DNA of 64,000 nucleotides from JBFIHF01 sp964411125 (GTDB lineage: Bacteria > Myxococcota_A > Bradymonadia > Bradymonadales > Bradymonadaceae), in assembly GCA_964411125.1 (NCBI GenBank), contig CAYPJU010000019.1:25340-89339 (forward strand). The letters run 5' to 3'. The notes beneath the pieces were generated by a model. That model was not told the origin of the DNA. It did not search any database and worked only from the letters and a program-made list of their open reading frames with translations. Both the position numbers and the translations under genes were made by a program. The stretch's first letter is position 1. Each line of letters opens with the position of its first letter. Shown here piece after piece: positions 7,199 to 17,696 of the stretch.

Positions 7199-8368
7199 AT
7201 GACCAAGCATTTGACCACATCGGAGCAGACGTTGCTCCAGCGTTACTACGACGGGGAGGCCGCCGAATCGGAGGTCTCTCAGGTCGAGACGCTGTTGAAC
7301 GATTCTGCGACCGCGCGCGTCTTCATGGCGGCGTTGGAGGAGATCACGGAGGCCACGCGGGTGGCTGCCGAAACCGCGTGGGAAGGAGCGGACGCTCCCT
7401 CCCCCGAGGTGGTCGCCCGAACTGCCGCCGAAGCTGCCGAAATGTCGACCCTCCCCCTCGAAGATCTCGCCCCCCTGTTGGAGCGCTTCTGGGACGGCGA
7501 AGTCGTCCCCGAAGAGATGGCGGCCGTCTCGGCCCTGCTTCAGGAGCGAGACGACGTCGCGGACTATCTAGCGGCGCTGGAAGAGGTGCGCGATTCCGTC
7601 CGCGCCTCGCACCAGGTGGCGGTGGAAGCGGTCTCGTTCGACGGTTTTTGGGACGCTCTAGAAGGGCGGCTCGACGAGGAAGACGCATCGTTCGATGCCG
7701 AGCAGCATCGCGTCCTCCTCTATCGATTCCATGACGGCGAGGTGAGCGAGTCCGAGCGCCAGCGCGTGAACGGCTGGATCGCGGCCGGCGAGCCGCAGGT
7801 CGTCGCCACGCTCGAAGCGCTCTCCGAGTTGCAGCTCGCGGCCACCGTTGCGCTGGAATGCGCTCAGGAGTCGGTCGACTTCGCGCACTTCTGGCACGAA
7901 GTGGAGGAGGGGATCGACGACGCCATCGAGGACCAAGGCGAGAACGTCGTCTCGATCCAGCGCCAGAAGCGCGAACGACGGCCGGTCTTCGGAGACTACC
8001 GCCAGGCGATGTTCGGGGCGGTCGCGGCAATTCTCTGCGTCGCCTTCGTCGCCGGTCTCTTCAAGAAAGAGTTGTTTGGGCCGACCGAACGCGTCATCGT
8101 CGAGAAGACGGTCGTGATCGTCGACAGCGTCGAGTACCAGCCCGGTTTGTCCGGGATGGTGAACAGCCCGATGCAGCCCGTCTCGGCTACCACGGTCGAA
8201 GCGGCCGACGGCAGCGTCGCCCCCGAAGAAGCGGAGCCTACCGTCATCTGGCTCATCGACAGCGAACCTACCGAACCCGCCGAAGACGCGGTCGAGGAAG
8301 GTGCCGAAGGCGACGAGCCCGCGGAAGACAGCCAGCCCACGAATCAGGAGGATGAGCAGCCGATCTGA
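7199..8368 (+). CDS. Putative membrane anti-sigma factor with three tandem N-terminal repeats
   Basis: The 389-residue protein contains three related helical modules, each starting with the pattern LL.R[YF].DGE: residues 12-60 (LLQRYYDGEAAESEV), 93-160 (LLERFWDGEVVPEEM) and 173-240 (LLYRFHDGEVSESER). This pattern is that of the N-terminal domain of group anti-sigma factors, but the HxxxCxxC zinc motif is absent. One membrane helix follows (271-288, MFGAVAAILCVAFVAGLF), so the repeats lie in the cytoplasm, and an acidic Pro/Glu-rich periplasmic tail ends the protein. Its place after the ECF sigma gene supports an anti-sigma role (inference). The threefold repetition is unusual. Confidence 0.65.
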   Translation: MTKHLTTSEQTLLQRYYDGEAAESEVSQVETLLNDSATARVFMAALEEITEATRVAAETAWEGADAPSPEVVARTAAEAAEMSTLPLEDLAPLLERFWDGEVVPEEMAAVSALLQERDDVADYLAALEEVRDSVRASHQVAVEAVSFDGFWDALEGRLDEEDASFDAEQHRVLLYRFHDGEVSESERQRVNGWIAAGEPQVVATLEALSELQLAATVALECAQESVDFAHFWHEVEEGIDDAIEDQGENVVSIQRQKRERRPVFGDYRQAMFGAVAAILCVAFVAGLFKKELFGPTERVIVEKTVVIVDSVEYQPGLSGMVNSPMQPVSATTVEAADGSVAPEEAEPTVIWLIDSEPTEPAEDAVEEGAEGDEPAEDSQPTNQEDEQPI

Positions 8369-8392
8369 CCCCGGAGGCTCGAGGACCCAATC

Positions 8393-8830
8393 ATGCGTAC
8401 GGCACTCAACATCTTCATTGCGCTGCTCACTCTGGGGACCCTTCTCGGGTTCTCCCCGCAAGCGCACGCCGAGGCTATCACCGTGGAGGTTCGCTCGATC
8501 AAGGCGACCACCGGCGGCGACGACTTCGACCAACGCCTCAGCCATCTGAAAGGACAGCTGGTCAAAGCGTTCCGCGGGTATTCGTCCTTCCAGCAAGTCG
8601 GCAAGCGGGTCCTACGCATCAAAGAAAACAAGGAGAAGTCCGCCCCGCTGCCCAACAACAGCTCGCTCACCCTCGCGTTCCACGGGATGGCGGGGAGCCT
8701 CGTGAAGCTCGGCCTCTCGATCGCCGGCAAGATGAGCACCACCTTACGGGTCTCACCCGGAAGCACGTTCTTCCAGGCCGGGATGGACTACGAGGACGGA
8801 ATATTGATCCTCGCCATCACGGTGAAGTGA
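8393..8830 (+). CDS. Small exported protein in the sigma factor operon
   Basis: A 145-residue product with a signal peptide (MRTALNIFIALLTLGTLLGF, cut after AHA) and a mature domain of about 120 residues rich in beta-type sequence (SSLTLAFHGMAGSLVKLGLS, ILILAITVK). GAGGA lies about 8 bases before the ATG. It follows the putative anti-sigma gene by 24 bases and ends the transcription unit at a clear terminator. I do not recognise a named family. A periplasmic role in the signal sensed by the sigma/anti-sigma pair would fit but is inference. Confidence 0.7.
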   Translation: MRTALNIFIALLTLGTLLGFSPQAHAEAITVEVRSIKATTGGDDFDQRLSHLKGQLVKAFRGYSSFQQVGKRVLRIKENKEKSAPLPNNSSLTLAFHGMAGSLVKLGLSIAGKMSTTLRVSPGSTFFQAGMDYEDGILILAITVK

Positions 8831-8855
8831 CACGCCATCATGGTGAAGTGACGAC

Positions 8856-8881
8856 GCCCGGCCGACTTGGCCGGGCTTTTT
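8856..8881 (+). terminator. Rho-independent terminator of the sigma factor operon
   Basis: GCCCGGCC, a five-base loop (GACTT) and GGCCGGGC form an uninterrupted eight-base-pair GC stem followed directly by TTTTT. It lies 26 bases after the last gene of the operon. Confidence 0.92.
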
Positions 8882-8940
8882 CATGCCCGCCCGAAAGGGC
8901 AATTTGCCGCTGACCTCCTCTGGGTCTACATTGCGGCTCC

Positions 8941-9963
8941 ATGGCAACCCGCTCTCAAAAATTCAAGCTGGGGGTTTTCCTCACCGTCGCCGGCGTCCTG
9001 TTCGTCGTGACAATCGCCGTGTTTGCGGGGATGCAGATGTTCGCCTCCCAGGACCGCTATCACGTATTGTTCGAGGAGAGCATCAGCGGTCTCGAGCTCG
9101 GTTCGCCCGTGAAGCTTCGCGGCGTGCGCGTCGGCGAAGTGACGAAGATCCGACTCAACCCCGACAACGTCGAACAGGTGCAGGTCACGATGCTTCTGGC
9201 AGGGGACACGCCGGTGAAGCAGGACACCGCGGCTCTCGTGCAGATGCAGGGGATCACGGGACTCAAGTACATCGAGCTCTCCGAAGGGACGCGTGATTCG
9301 AAGCCACTCGAGAAAGGGGGGTACATCAAACCCGGCGAAAGTCTCGTGTCGAAGGTCTCCGATCGGGCGGACTCGCTGAGCCTCAAGGTCGACAAGATTC
9401 TCGACAACATGCTGGTGTTGACCGGTGAACAGAATCAGAAACGGATTGGGTCGACGCTGGCCCACGTCGAGAGCATGGTACGGACGATCGACGAGATGTC
9501 GGCGAACTTGAACATGATGATCAAGCAGTTGAACGAGCTGCTGACGGAGAACCGCGAACCGATCCGCAACGTGCTGGCCAACGCCGACGACACCACCGAG
9601 CGCGTCAACACGCTCGTAGGGAACGCCAACTCGCTCATCGTCGATCTTCGGGGTGTCGTGGAGGGGGTTCGGCTCGAGAAGACGATCGCCGGGATCGACG
9701 AGACCAACAGCATGATCCAGAAACAGTTCGCCGACCTCGACCTGCGCACGACGGTCACCAACGTCAGCCGTACTCTCGCGGGGCTTCAGTTGGTGATGGC
9801 CGAGCTGACGAAGCTGATGGGGCAGAATCAGGACGAGTTACGGGCCGCGATGTACAATCTACGTCTGGCGACTCAGTCGATAAAAGAGTTCAGCCGCTCG
9901 GTGGAAGAACAACCGTCGTCCCTGATCTTCGACTCGAAACCGAAGCCGCGGAAGCTCCCATGA
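8941..9963 (+). CDS. MCE/MlaD-family lipid transport protein
   Basis: The 340-residue protein has one N-terminal membrane helix (about residues 10-30) and a single MCE domain (about 40-120), with the family pattern ISGLELGSPVKLRGVRVGEV and a hydrophobic MQGITGLKYIEL segment. A long helical C-terminal part (150-320) follows. MCE proteins form hexameric rings that carry phospholipids across the periplasm with an ABC transporter. No mlaE or mlaF gene is present nearby. The stop overlaps the start of the PqiC-like lipoprotein gene by four bases (ATGA), so the two are coupled. Confidence 0.88.
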   Translation: MATRSQKFKLGVFLTVAGVLFVVTIAVFAGMQMFASQDRYHVLFEESISGLELGSPVKLRGVRVGEVTKIRLNPDNVEQVQVTMLLAGDTPVKQDTAALVQMQGITGLKYIELSEGTRDSKPLEKGGYIKPGESLVSKVSDRADSLSLKVDKILDNMLVLTGEQNQKRIGSTLAHVESMVRTIDEMSANLNMMIKQLNELLTENREPIRNVLANADDTTERVNTLVGNANSLIVDLRGVVEGVRLEKTIAGIDETNSMIQKQFADLDLRTTVTNVSRTLAGLQLVMAELTKLMGQNQDELRAAMYNLRLATQSIKEFSRSVEEQPSSLIFDSKPKPRKLP

Positions 9964-10637
9964 CAGCCCGATACGCTCTCTTGATCGCGCTCGTCGCCAC
10001 GGCCGCCGGGTGCGGCAGCCGCCCCGACATCCGGTACTACCGCCTCTCCTACGACCTGGATTCGTTGCCGACCGCGAGCGAGTCGTCCGACGTGGTCCTC
10101 GCGATCGGCAACATGGTGGGGGACTCGGCGTACGAGGATCCTCGCATCGTCTACCGCACCAGCCCGTACCGGCTGGACTACTACTACTATCATCGCTGGA
10201 CCTCTCCTCCAGGCGTGATGGTGGGGGATTTCCTGCGCGACGCCTACGATCGCACCGGCTATTTCAAGACCGTGGTGTCGGGTTTCGCGCCGGAGGCGCC
10301 GGTGATCCTGACGGGACGCGTCGCGGCCTTCGAAGAGGTCGACGTCGAGACCCGGAAGTGGATCGCGCGAGTGAAGCTCGAGCTGCAGCTTCGCGATGCT
10401 CGGACGGGCGATATCGTCTGGTCGCGGACGATCACCGAAGAGGAACCGGTGAAGACCCTGACGCCGGAAGGGTTGGCGGAAGCGATGAGCGAAGCCACGA
10501 CCACGATCGTGGCGAACACGGCGCCGGAGTTCGTCGAAGTGGCGCGTCGGGTACGGGAGCGCGGCTCCCGCGAAGACAAGCGCGAAGAGCTCCTCGATTC
10601 GCTCGACGGATCGCGCGGGTCTTCGCTGGGAGAGTGA
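9960..10637 (+). CDS. ABC-type transport auxiliary lipoprotein (PqiC/YmbA-like)
   Basis: The 225-residue product is a lipoprotein: signal sequence MTARYALLIALVATAAGC with the lipid-bearing Cys at residue 18. The mature part (RYYRLSYDLDS ... VILTGRVAAFEEVDVE ... KLELQLRDARTGDIVWSRTI) fits the ABC-transport auxiliary domain found in PqiC. PqiC-type lipoproteins sit in the outer membrane and meet MCE protein tunnels, which agrees with translational coupling to the MCE gene. The C-terminal 30 residues are charged and probably disordered. Confidence 0.85.
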   Translation: MTARYALLIALVATAAGCGSRPDIRYYRLSYDLDSLPTASESSDVVLAIGNMVGDSAYEDPRIVYRTSPYRLDYYYYHRWTSPPGVMVGDFLRDAYDRTGYFKTVVSGFAPEAPVILTGRVAAFEEVDVETRKWIARVKLELQLRDARTGDIVWSRTITEEEPVKTLTPEGLAEAMSEATTTIVANTAPEFVEVARRVRERGSREDKREELLDSLDGSRGSSLGE

Positions 10638-10639
10638 GG

Positions 10640-11380
10640 ATGCTCTACGTCGCTCACCGCGGCATGAACCGCCGTGCCCTCGAGAACACGATCCCTGCCT
10701 TCGAGCTGGCGAAACGATACGCCGACGGGGTGGAGCTCGACGTGCAGCTAGCTCGTTGCGGGACCCCCGTCGTGTTTCACGACGACCACCTGGCCCGCAT
10801 CTTCGGCGTCCCTGGTACGACCGAGGACTACTCCGCGGAGGAGCTCGGTCGATTCGAACCTCGACCCGCCGACGACTATCCATGCCCGGGAGGGGAAGAC
10901 TGGACACCCAGCACCGAGGAGCGGATTCCGACCCTCGCCGCGGTCCTCGACCTGCTCGGGAGCGAGATGTTCGTCAACGTCGAGATCAAGGCGCCCCGGA
11001 TCCGGCGGAAGACGCCGACGGCGGCGGTCGCGGAGATGCTCGCCGCGCGTTCGGGAAACTACATCGTGTCGTCGTTCAACCCGGTGGAGCTGGCGCGGTT
11101 TCGTCGCCTGCTCCCGACGGTTCCGATCGGATATCTCTTCGATCCCGGTTCCAATCTGGTCCTGCGTCAGGGTTGGCCCGCGCCAGTGCTCGGGATCGGA
11201 GGCCTCGAAGCGGTCCATCCCAACTGGAAACTCGTCTCGCGCGACATGGTCGAGCGAGCGCACGCACGCGGATGGAAGGTGAATGTCTGGACGGTGAACG
11301 ATCCCGAGCGCGCCGCCTGGTTGGCTCGCGAGGGGGTCGACGCGGTGATCTCGGACGTCCCCGATCTCGTGCGGGCGTGA
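10640..11380 (+). CDS. Glycerophosphodiester phosphodiesterase
   Basis: The 246-residue protein is a GDPD TIM-barrel enzyme that hydrolyses glycerophosphodiesters to glycerol-3-phosphate and an alcohol. Visible signatures are AHRGMNRRALENTIPAF (catalytic His and the EN pair), ADGVELDVQL (metal Glu and Asp), VFHDDHLARI, NVEIKA, and the late NVWTVNDPERAAWLAREGVD. It starts two bases after the lipoprotein gene with GAGG overlapping the junction, so it is in the same operon as the MCE and PqiC-like genes; all three concern phospholipid handling. No signal peptide, so it is probably cytoplasmic. Confidence 0.92.
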   Translation: MLYVAHRGMNRRALENTIPAFELAKRYADGVELDVQLARCGTPVVFHDDHLARIFGVPGTTEDYSAEELGRFEPRPADDYPCPGGEDWTPSTEERIPTLAAVLDLLGSEMFVNVEIKAPRIRRKTPTAAVAEMLAARSGNYIVSSFNPVELARFRRLLPTVPIGYLFDPGSNLVLRQGWPAPVLGIGGLEAVHPNWKLVSRDMVERAHARGWKVNVWTVNDPERAAWLAREGVDAVISDVPDLVRA

Positions 11381-11382
11381 CG

Positions 11383-13590
<2,208 letters not shown>

Positions 13591-13867
13591 ACAGCACCTC
13601 GAATCCGATGAACGTCTGTTCGAAGGGTCGGTTGTCGTCACAAGTGTGTGAGCGAATTGCGGAAAGGGAAAATTCGAAGGCGACAATATCACAGGCCTCG
13701 CGGACCGTCTACACTCTCGACCGCATGGTGGGCCGACTTCGCAACCTCGCCCTCGTCGTAGGAGGGGCTCGTGGCGGTCCTCGCCTCGCCGACCTACCGG
13801 GGTTGCCAGCGCCCGACTCCGGCGTGATATAAAGCGCGCACTCACTTTGCCGCCAGATGGTCCTACG

Positions 13868-14461
13868 ATGACGAAACACAAGAGCCCGGACGAGCGTGCG
13901 GACCAGATCCTGACTGCTGCCAGGACCTGTTTCCTCGAGCGCGGATACTTCGCAACGAAGATGGACGCGATCGCCCAGGAATCCGGCCTCTCCAAGGGGG
14001 GCATCTATTTTCACTTCGATTCGAAGCGGGAGATCTTTCGGGCGCTCGTGCAGCAGGAATACGACGTCACGATGAGTTTCATCGACGAGGTCGTCGACTC
14101 GGACATCGACATGGCCTCCAAGCTCATCGAGCTGGCGGAGCATTTTCTGCAACTCTTCGCGAGCTCGGACCGGCCGCGATTCATGGTCATCATCGGCGAG
14201 ATGGCGTTGCGGGACGAGGAGATCGCGAAACTCCTTCGAAAACTACAGGAAAACTACTTCGAGCGGATCTCGCAGCTCCTCGCGATGGGGATCGAGGCGG
14301 GGCAGCTCCGCGAGAATGTCGACGCCTACTCGGTCTCGGTCGTTCTGAAGGCGATGATCGACGGTGTGCAGGCGAACTTCGCGATGGGCATCGACCTCGA
14401 TCTCGAGGCGGTGGTGGGTGCCGCGCTCGATCTGTTGACCCACGGCATGATGCGTCAATAG
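13868..14461 (+). CDS. TetR/AcrR-family transcriptional regulator
   Basis: The 197-residue protein has the TetR helix-turn-helix at residues 10-55 (RADQILTAARTCFLERGYFA, then MDAIAQESGLSKGGIYFHFD) and an all-helical ligand domain. The start is ATG at 13868; a TTG 21 bases earlier would add seven residues and has no better ribosome site. The gene is divergent from the Ser/Thr kinase gene across 277 bases and is followed after 37 bases by the DUF3332-like lipoprotein gene, which is therefore its likeliest target. The ligand is unknown. Confidence 0.9.
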   Translation: MTKHKSPDERADQILTAARTCFLERGYFATKMDAIAQESGLSKGGIYFHFDSKREIFRALVQQEYDVTMSFIDEVVDSDIDMASKLIELAEHFLQLFASSDRPRFMVIIGEMALRDEEIAKLLRKLQENYFERISQLLAMGIEAGQLRENVDAYSVSVVLKAMIDGVQANFAMGIDLDLEAVVGAALDLLTHGMMRQ

Positions 14462-14498
14462 TTGGGTGGCCCAGATACCCAAGTCGAAAGAGGTTTTC

Positions 14499-15122
14499 AT
14501 GAATCGTCGCTCGTTCCTCCGCTCTGCCGTCGTCGCAGCCGTCGCCACCACCTCCGCGTGCTTCGGCTCGTTCCCCGCTCTTCGATGGGTGTGGAGCTTC
14601 AACAAGAACATCTCAGGCAGCAAGTTCATCCAGTGGCTCGTCTTCCTCGTCCTGATCATTTTGCCGGTCTACGGGATCGCCGGGCTCATCGACATCTGGA
14701 TCTTGAATTCGCTCGAGTTCTGGTTCGGTGGCAGCCCCGTGAGCGAGAACGAACAGCCCGAAGAGAAGGTCGTGACGTTGAAGAACGGGGAGCAGTTGCG
14801 GATGCGGCGTGACCGCGTGAAGGGGGTTCTCGAGATCGAACAAACGGGTGGCGCGAAAGAGCTCGCGCTGGCGTTCCAGTTCGGCGACGAAGGGGCGCGA
14901 GTCCTGGACCGCAACGGCCACGAGATCGCTCGCGCTGGCAACGCGCCCGACGGGGGCGTTCGCGTGTTCGACGCCAATGGGGTCATCGAAGACTTTGCCC
15001 GCTCGGAGGCCGAAGCAGTGGTCGAAACCTACCAGAGTGGTGGCGCGACGCAGACCGCGGCGTGGGCAAAGGCCCGCAGCGCCTCCCTGCCGTCGTACGC
15101 CGAAGCTACGCGGCCAAACTGA
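14499..15122 (+). CDS. DUF3332-like lipoprotein
   Basis: The 207-residue product begins MNRRSFLRSAVVAAVATTSAC, a signal sequence with a Cys at residue 21 in lipoprotein context. The next part (CFGSFPALRWVWSFNKNI ... FIQWLVFLVLIILPVYGIAG ... DIWILNSLEFWFGG) has the composition and order of the DUF3332 family, in which a small hydrophobic domain precedes a variable soluble domain. AGAGG lies five bases before the ATG at 14499, which fixes the start over one 33 bases upstream. The 3' end overlaps the convergent gene at 15106 by 17 bases. Function unknown. Confidence 0.72.
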   Translation: MNRRSFLRSAVVAAVATTSACFGSFPALRWVWSFNKNISGSKFIQWLVFLVLIILPVYGIAGLIDIWILNSLEFWFGGSPVSENEQPEEKVVTLKNGEQLRMRRDRVKGVLEIEQTGGAKELALAFQFGDEGARVLDRNGHEIARAGNAPDGGVRVFDANGVIEDFARSEAEAVVETYQSGGATQTAAWAKARSASLPSYAEATRPN

Positions 15123-16113
15123 GCTTCCTCAATCGCGTCGCGGCCGCCGCACAGGCGTCCGCGACGCTTCGCCACTCCTGCGTCGTCGCAGGGTCTCCCT
15201 CGTACAGATTGGACAGCCCCGCCTGCAGCGCAAGTTCGCGCGCGACGGCGCTCTGCGTCCAGCGACGCGTTCGGCAACGGATCCGCCGACGAGCCCCGAG
15301 GTCGACCGTCACCTCGAAGGCCGGTCCAGTCGATGCAGTCACGCGGACCGCGACCTCGCCGGCGCTCCACTTCGTCAGGTCCCGTCCACTGCGCCGATGG
15401 ACGGCGACGAGGTGGTCGATCGCTTGATGAACCCGGCGGGTGGTCGCCGAGCCGACGTCGATCCAGTTCGGCTCTCCGTCGAGATCACGGTCGCCGTCGA
15501 TGGCGGTTCGCGCTCCGGCGAGCGCCAGGTTCACCAGGGCTCGGGACCCTTGCCCCCGTACGACACCTCGCAGGCGCGCCACAGCGTCCGCCCGCTTCAC
15601 GACCGTGGAGCACAGGACGAGGCTCACGCGTCCCACCCGGAGGACCCTCGCTGCGATCAGGCTTCCCCCCGGGAAGGCGGGATCCCCCACGTCGTAGTGG
15701 AGCGGCAGGGCGGACCCATCCCGAACTCGGGAGAGGACCACTCCGGGACCCGTCGGCGTCGCCACCTCCCACAGGTCGAGCCTCGCGAGCCGCAGGGCTT
15801 CGGCGAGGCGCTCCGAGACGACCCCCCGGCGTTCGGCCACGTCGACGACCGACTGTCCCCATCGGTCGCGAAGGTCGACCGTCGCCCATGCGTCGAGTTG
15901 AAGACCGGCCAACCGCGTAAACGCCGGGTCCACCAGGTGCACCGCCCCGATTCCCAGCTCTCGCCACGCTCCGTCTCGGACCAACTGGTGCCCTCGACGA
16001 AGCAGCAGCCGCCATGTTCTGACCACCTCCTGACACTGACGTTGCACCTCGACGGGACACCGCCCCGCCGGTATCCCCAACAGATTCGAATCCAACACTC
16101 TCGTTTCACACAT
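15106..16113 (-). CDS. Hypothetical protein, unrecognised
   Basis: A 335-residue frame (MCETRVLDSNLLGIPAGRC...) with no signal peptide or membrane helix. Hydrophobic residues alternate in a way that suggests a folded protein (LIAARVLRVGRVSLVLCSTV, ALVNLALAGARTAIDG), and the frame is open across 1 kb. It uses codons such as ATA, AGA, TTG and TGT near its start more than its neighbours do, so it may be acquired DNA. A plus-strand frame also stays open over most of the same interval, but is Arg/Pro/Ser-rich and looks like a shadow. I cannot assign a function. Confidence 0.5.
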   Translation of the reverse strand: MCETRVLDSNLLGIPAGRCPVEVQRQCQEVVRTWRLLLRRGHQLVRDGAWRELGIGAVHLVDPAFTRLAGLQLDAWATVDLRDRWGQSVVDVAERRGVVSERLAEALRLARLDLWEVATPTGPGVVLSRVRDGSALPLHYDVGDPAFPGGSLIAARVLRVGRVSLVLCSTVVKRADAVARLRGVVRGQGSRALVNLALAGARTAIDGDRDLDGEPNWIDVGSATTRRVHQAIDHLVAVHRRSGRDLTKWSAGEVAVRVTASTGPAFEVTVDLGARRRIRCRTRRWTQSAVARELALQAGLSNLYEGDPATTQEWRSVADACAAAATRLRKLSLAA

Positions 16114-16700
16114 TTCGCACCTCCATCTGGACGCCCGTCATCGGGCCTTCATGACGTTTTCGGCCGCGAGCCCGCTCCGTTGCGAAAAAAGCGAAGAAAG
16201 TCGGGACTTCCCCAGAGGCTCGCGCGCACGCGCTCCTAATTCCCACCCGCTCCTCCGCTCCGCTCCGGGCCCCACGACGGGCCCGCCCCCAGCGCCGAGG
16301 ACGTAGTTCGCCGTTGCCGCCTCGAGCGAGGCGGGAACGGTGAGTACGACCGCCTCCCCCACGCTCGACCCGGCCGAGTCGAGGGCAGAGGAGGACGCGC
16401 TGGCCAGTTACGTTTTCGGCCGCGAGTCCGTTCCGTTGCGAAATTTCTCGAGAAAGTTGGTTCTCCGCGGAGCGCGGACCGAGGCCGGTGCCGCGACAGG
16501 CACGTTCCGTGCGGGGAGCGTGAGTTCTCCAATGGGGTTGCCGACGTGTGTGCGGCTGTGCAGCGGGCCGGCGGTAGGTAAGTTTCGACCGCTACGATGG
16601 TGAGCTCCGCCAGCGTATCGACCGCGGACGGATTCGTCCGTGGGGCCGTGGCGAGATCGGGAGGGGATGTCGATGCGCGCGAAAGATGCGGAAGAAAGGC
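16114..16700. other. Gene-free 587-base spacer with an imperfect 51-base direct repeat
   Basis: No convincing reading frame exists between the hypothetical gene and the LysR gene. The spacer holds two 51-base segments (16154-16204 and 16410-16460, 256 bases apart) that start alike with ACGTTTTCGGCCGCGAG, share CCGTTGCGAAA, and end GAAAGT-C/T-GG; roughly five of six positions agree. It also has a GGGCCC-N6-GGGCCC hairpin near 16266-16284 and the hairpin CGGACG-GATT-CGTCCG (16625-16640), 60 bases downstream of the LysR stop. Confidence 0.6.
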
Positions 16701-17591
16701 CTACGCGTCGAACTCGTCGTCGGGGACCAGCGTCGCCTCAATCATCTCGGAGAGTCCCTGGACGCGGGGCGATTCCGCAAGGTTGCGGGAGACGAGGAGG
16801 CGAAGGGTGCGTGTCGTTCCGATCTGTTCGGGTAGGACTGCCACGAGATTCTCGTCCTCGAGGTCGTTTCTGTGGGGAATGTATGCGAGCCCGAGTGAAA
16901 TCATCGCCATCTCTCGTAGCGCGCGGATATCGTCGCAGACGTACACCGGTTCGATCGGGATGCGTCCACCATCCACCATGGGTAGATGTTGCGGCGCGGG
17001 CTCGTCCGGGGCTCGCCACGCCATGATCTGGTGGGATCGGAGGTCGTCGACGGTCTCGATTGGCGGGTGCTGTTCGAGGTACTCCGCCGAGGTGACGAGC
17101 TGCAACGGAGTCACGGCCAGCGTGAAGACTCGGAAGCCCGAGCGTGGGACCGTTCGCGCGATGGTCAGACAGAGGTCGACGTTTCGCGGGTCGGGGGGGC
17201 CACCCGTGATTCGGGTGGTGAACTCGACTCGGACCTCGGGTGCAGCGCTCTTGATGAGGCGGAGCAGTGCTGCGTGGGCGAAAGGGGGCCCGCCCGGCAT
17301 GCCGCTGAGCCTGAGCGGACGATCGGGGTTGAGCGCGAAGTCTCGTGTCGTCGCGAGGAGCGCTTCGGCTTCGGCCAGCAGGCGCTCAGCGCGTCGCGCC
17401 AACACGGCGCCAGCCTCGGTCAGTTCGATGCCGCTCGCGCTGCGTCGGAACAGGGGGACCCCGAGGCTCTCCTCGAGGTCGTCGAGCCGCCTACGAAGCG
17501 TCGTTCGGGCCCCGGCACCAGCTCGGGCGGCGCCCTGAAGGGACCCCTCGCGCGCCACGATCGACAGTATTCTCAGCGCTTCGAAATCCAT
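16701..17591 (-). CDS. LysR-family transcriptional regulator
   Basis: The 296-residue protein has the LysR winged helix at its N-terminus (MDFEALRILSIVAREGSLQG, RRRLDDLEESLGVPLFRRSA) and the periplasmic-binding-protein-like effector domain from about residue 90. The ATG at 17591 matches the family start; a longer frame would cross the divergent promoter region. It is divergent from the hemerythrin gene at 17697 across 105 bases that include two TGGCCA motifs, so it may control the hemerythrin gene and the signalling operon behind it, as LysR proteins commonly regulate divergent neighbours. The co-inducer is unknown. Confidence 0.92.
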   Translation of the reverse strand: MDFEALRILSIVAREGSLQGAARAGAGARTTLRRRLDDLEESLGVPLFRRSASGIELTEAGAVLARRAERLLAEAEALLATTRDFALNPDRPLRLSGMPGGPPFAHAALLRLIKSAAPEVRVEFTTRITGGPPDPRNVDLCLTIARTVPRSGFRVFTLAVTPLQLVTSAEYLEQHPPIETVDDLRSHQIMAWRAPDEPAPQHLPMVDGGRIPIEPVYVCDDIRALREMAMISLGLAYIPHRNDLEDENLVAVLPEQIGTTRTLRLLVSRNLAESPRVQGLSEMIEATLVPDDEFDA

Positions 17592-17603
17592 GGTGACCAC
17601 CGC

Positions 17604-17630
17604 TGGCCACCCCGTGGTCCGGCGTGGCCA
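17604..17630. promoter_or_regulatory. Paired TGGCCA motifs in the LysR/hemerythrin divergent spacer
   Basis: TGGCCA at 17604-17609 and again at 17625-17630 are 21 bases apart, which places them on the same face of the helix, about two turns apart. LysR regulators bind extended sites in such divergent spacers. The link to this LysR is inference. Confidence 0.35.
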
Positions 17631-17696
17631 TTCCCAACGGTAACCGGCTTTGGGAAAAAGGAACACGCTCAACACCGAGTTCCGAGGAGGAATCAA

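Noticed and set aside
14848..16239. Open + strand frame of 463 codons overlapping the 15106-16113 gene
   Set aside because: Arg/Pro/Ser-rich shadow composition, begins inside the DUF3332-like gene, and the minus-strand frame has better protein character.
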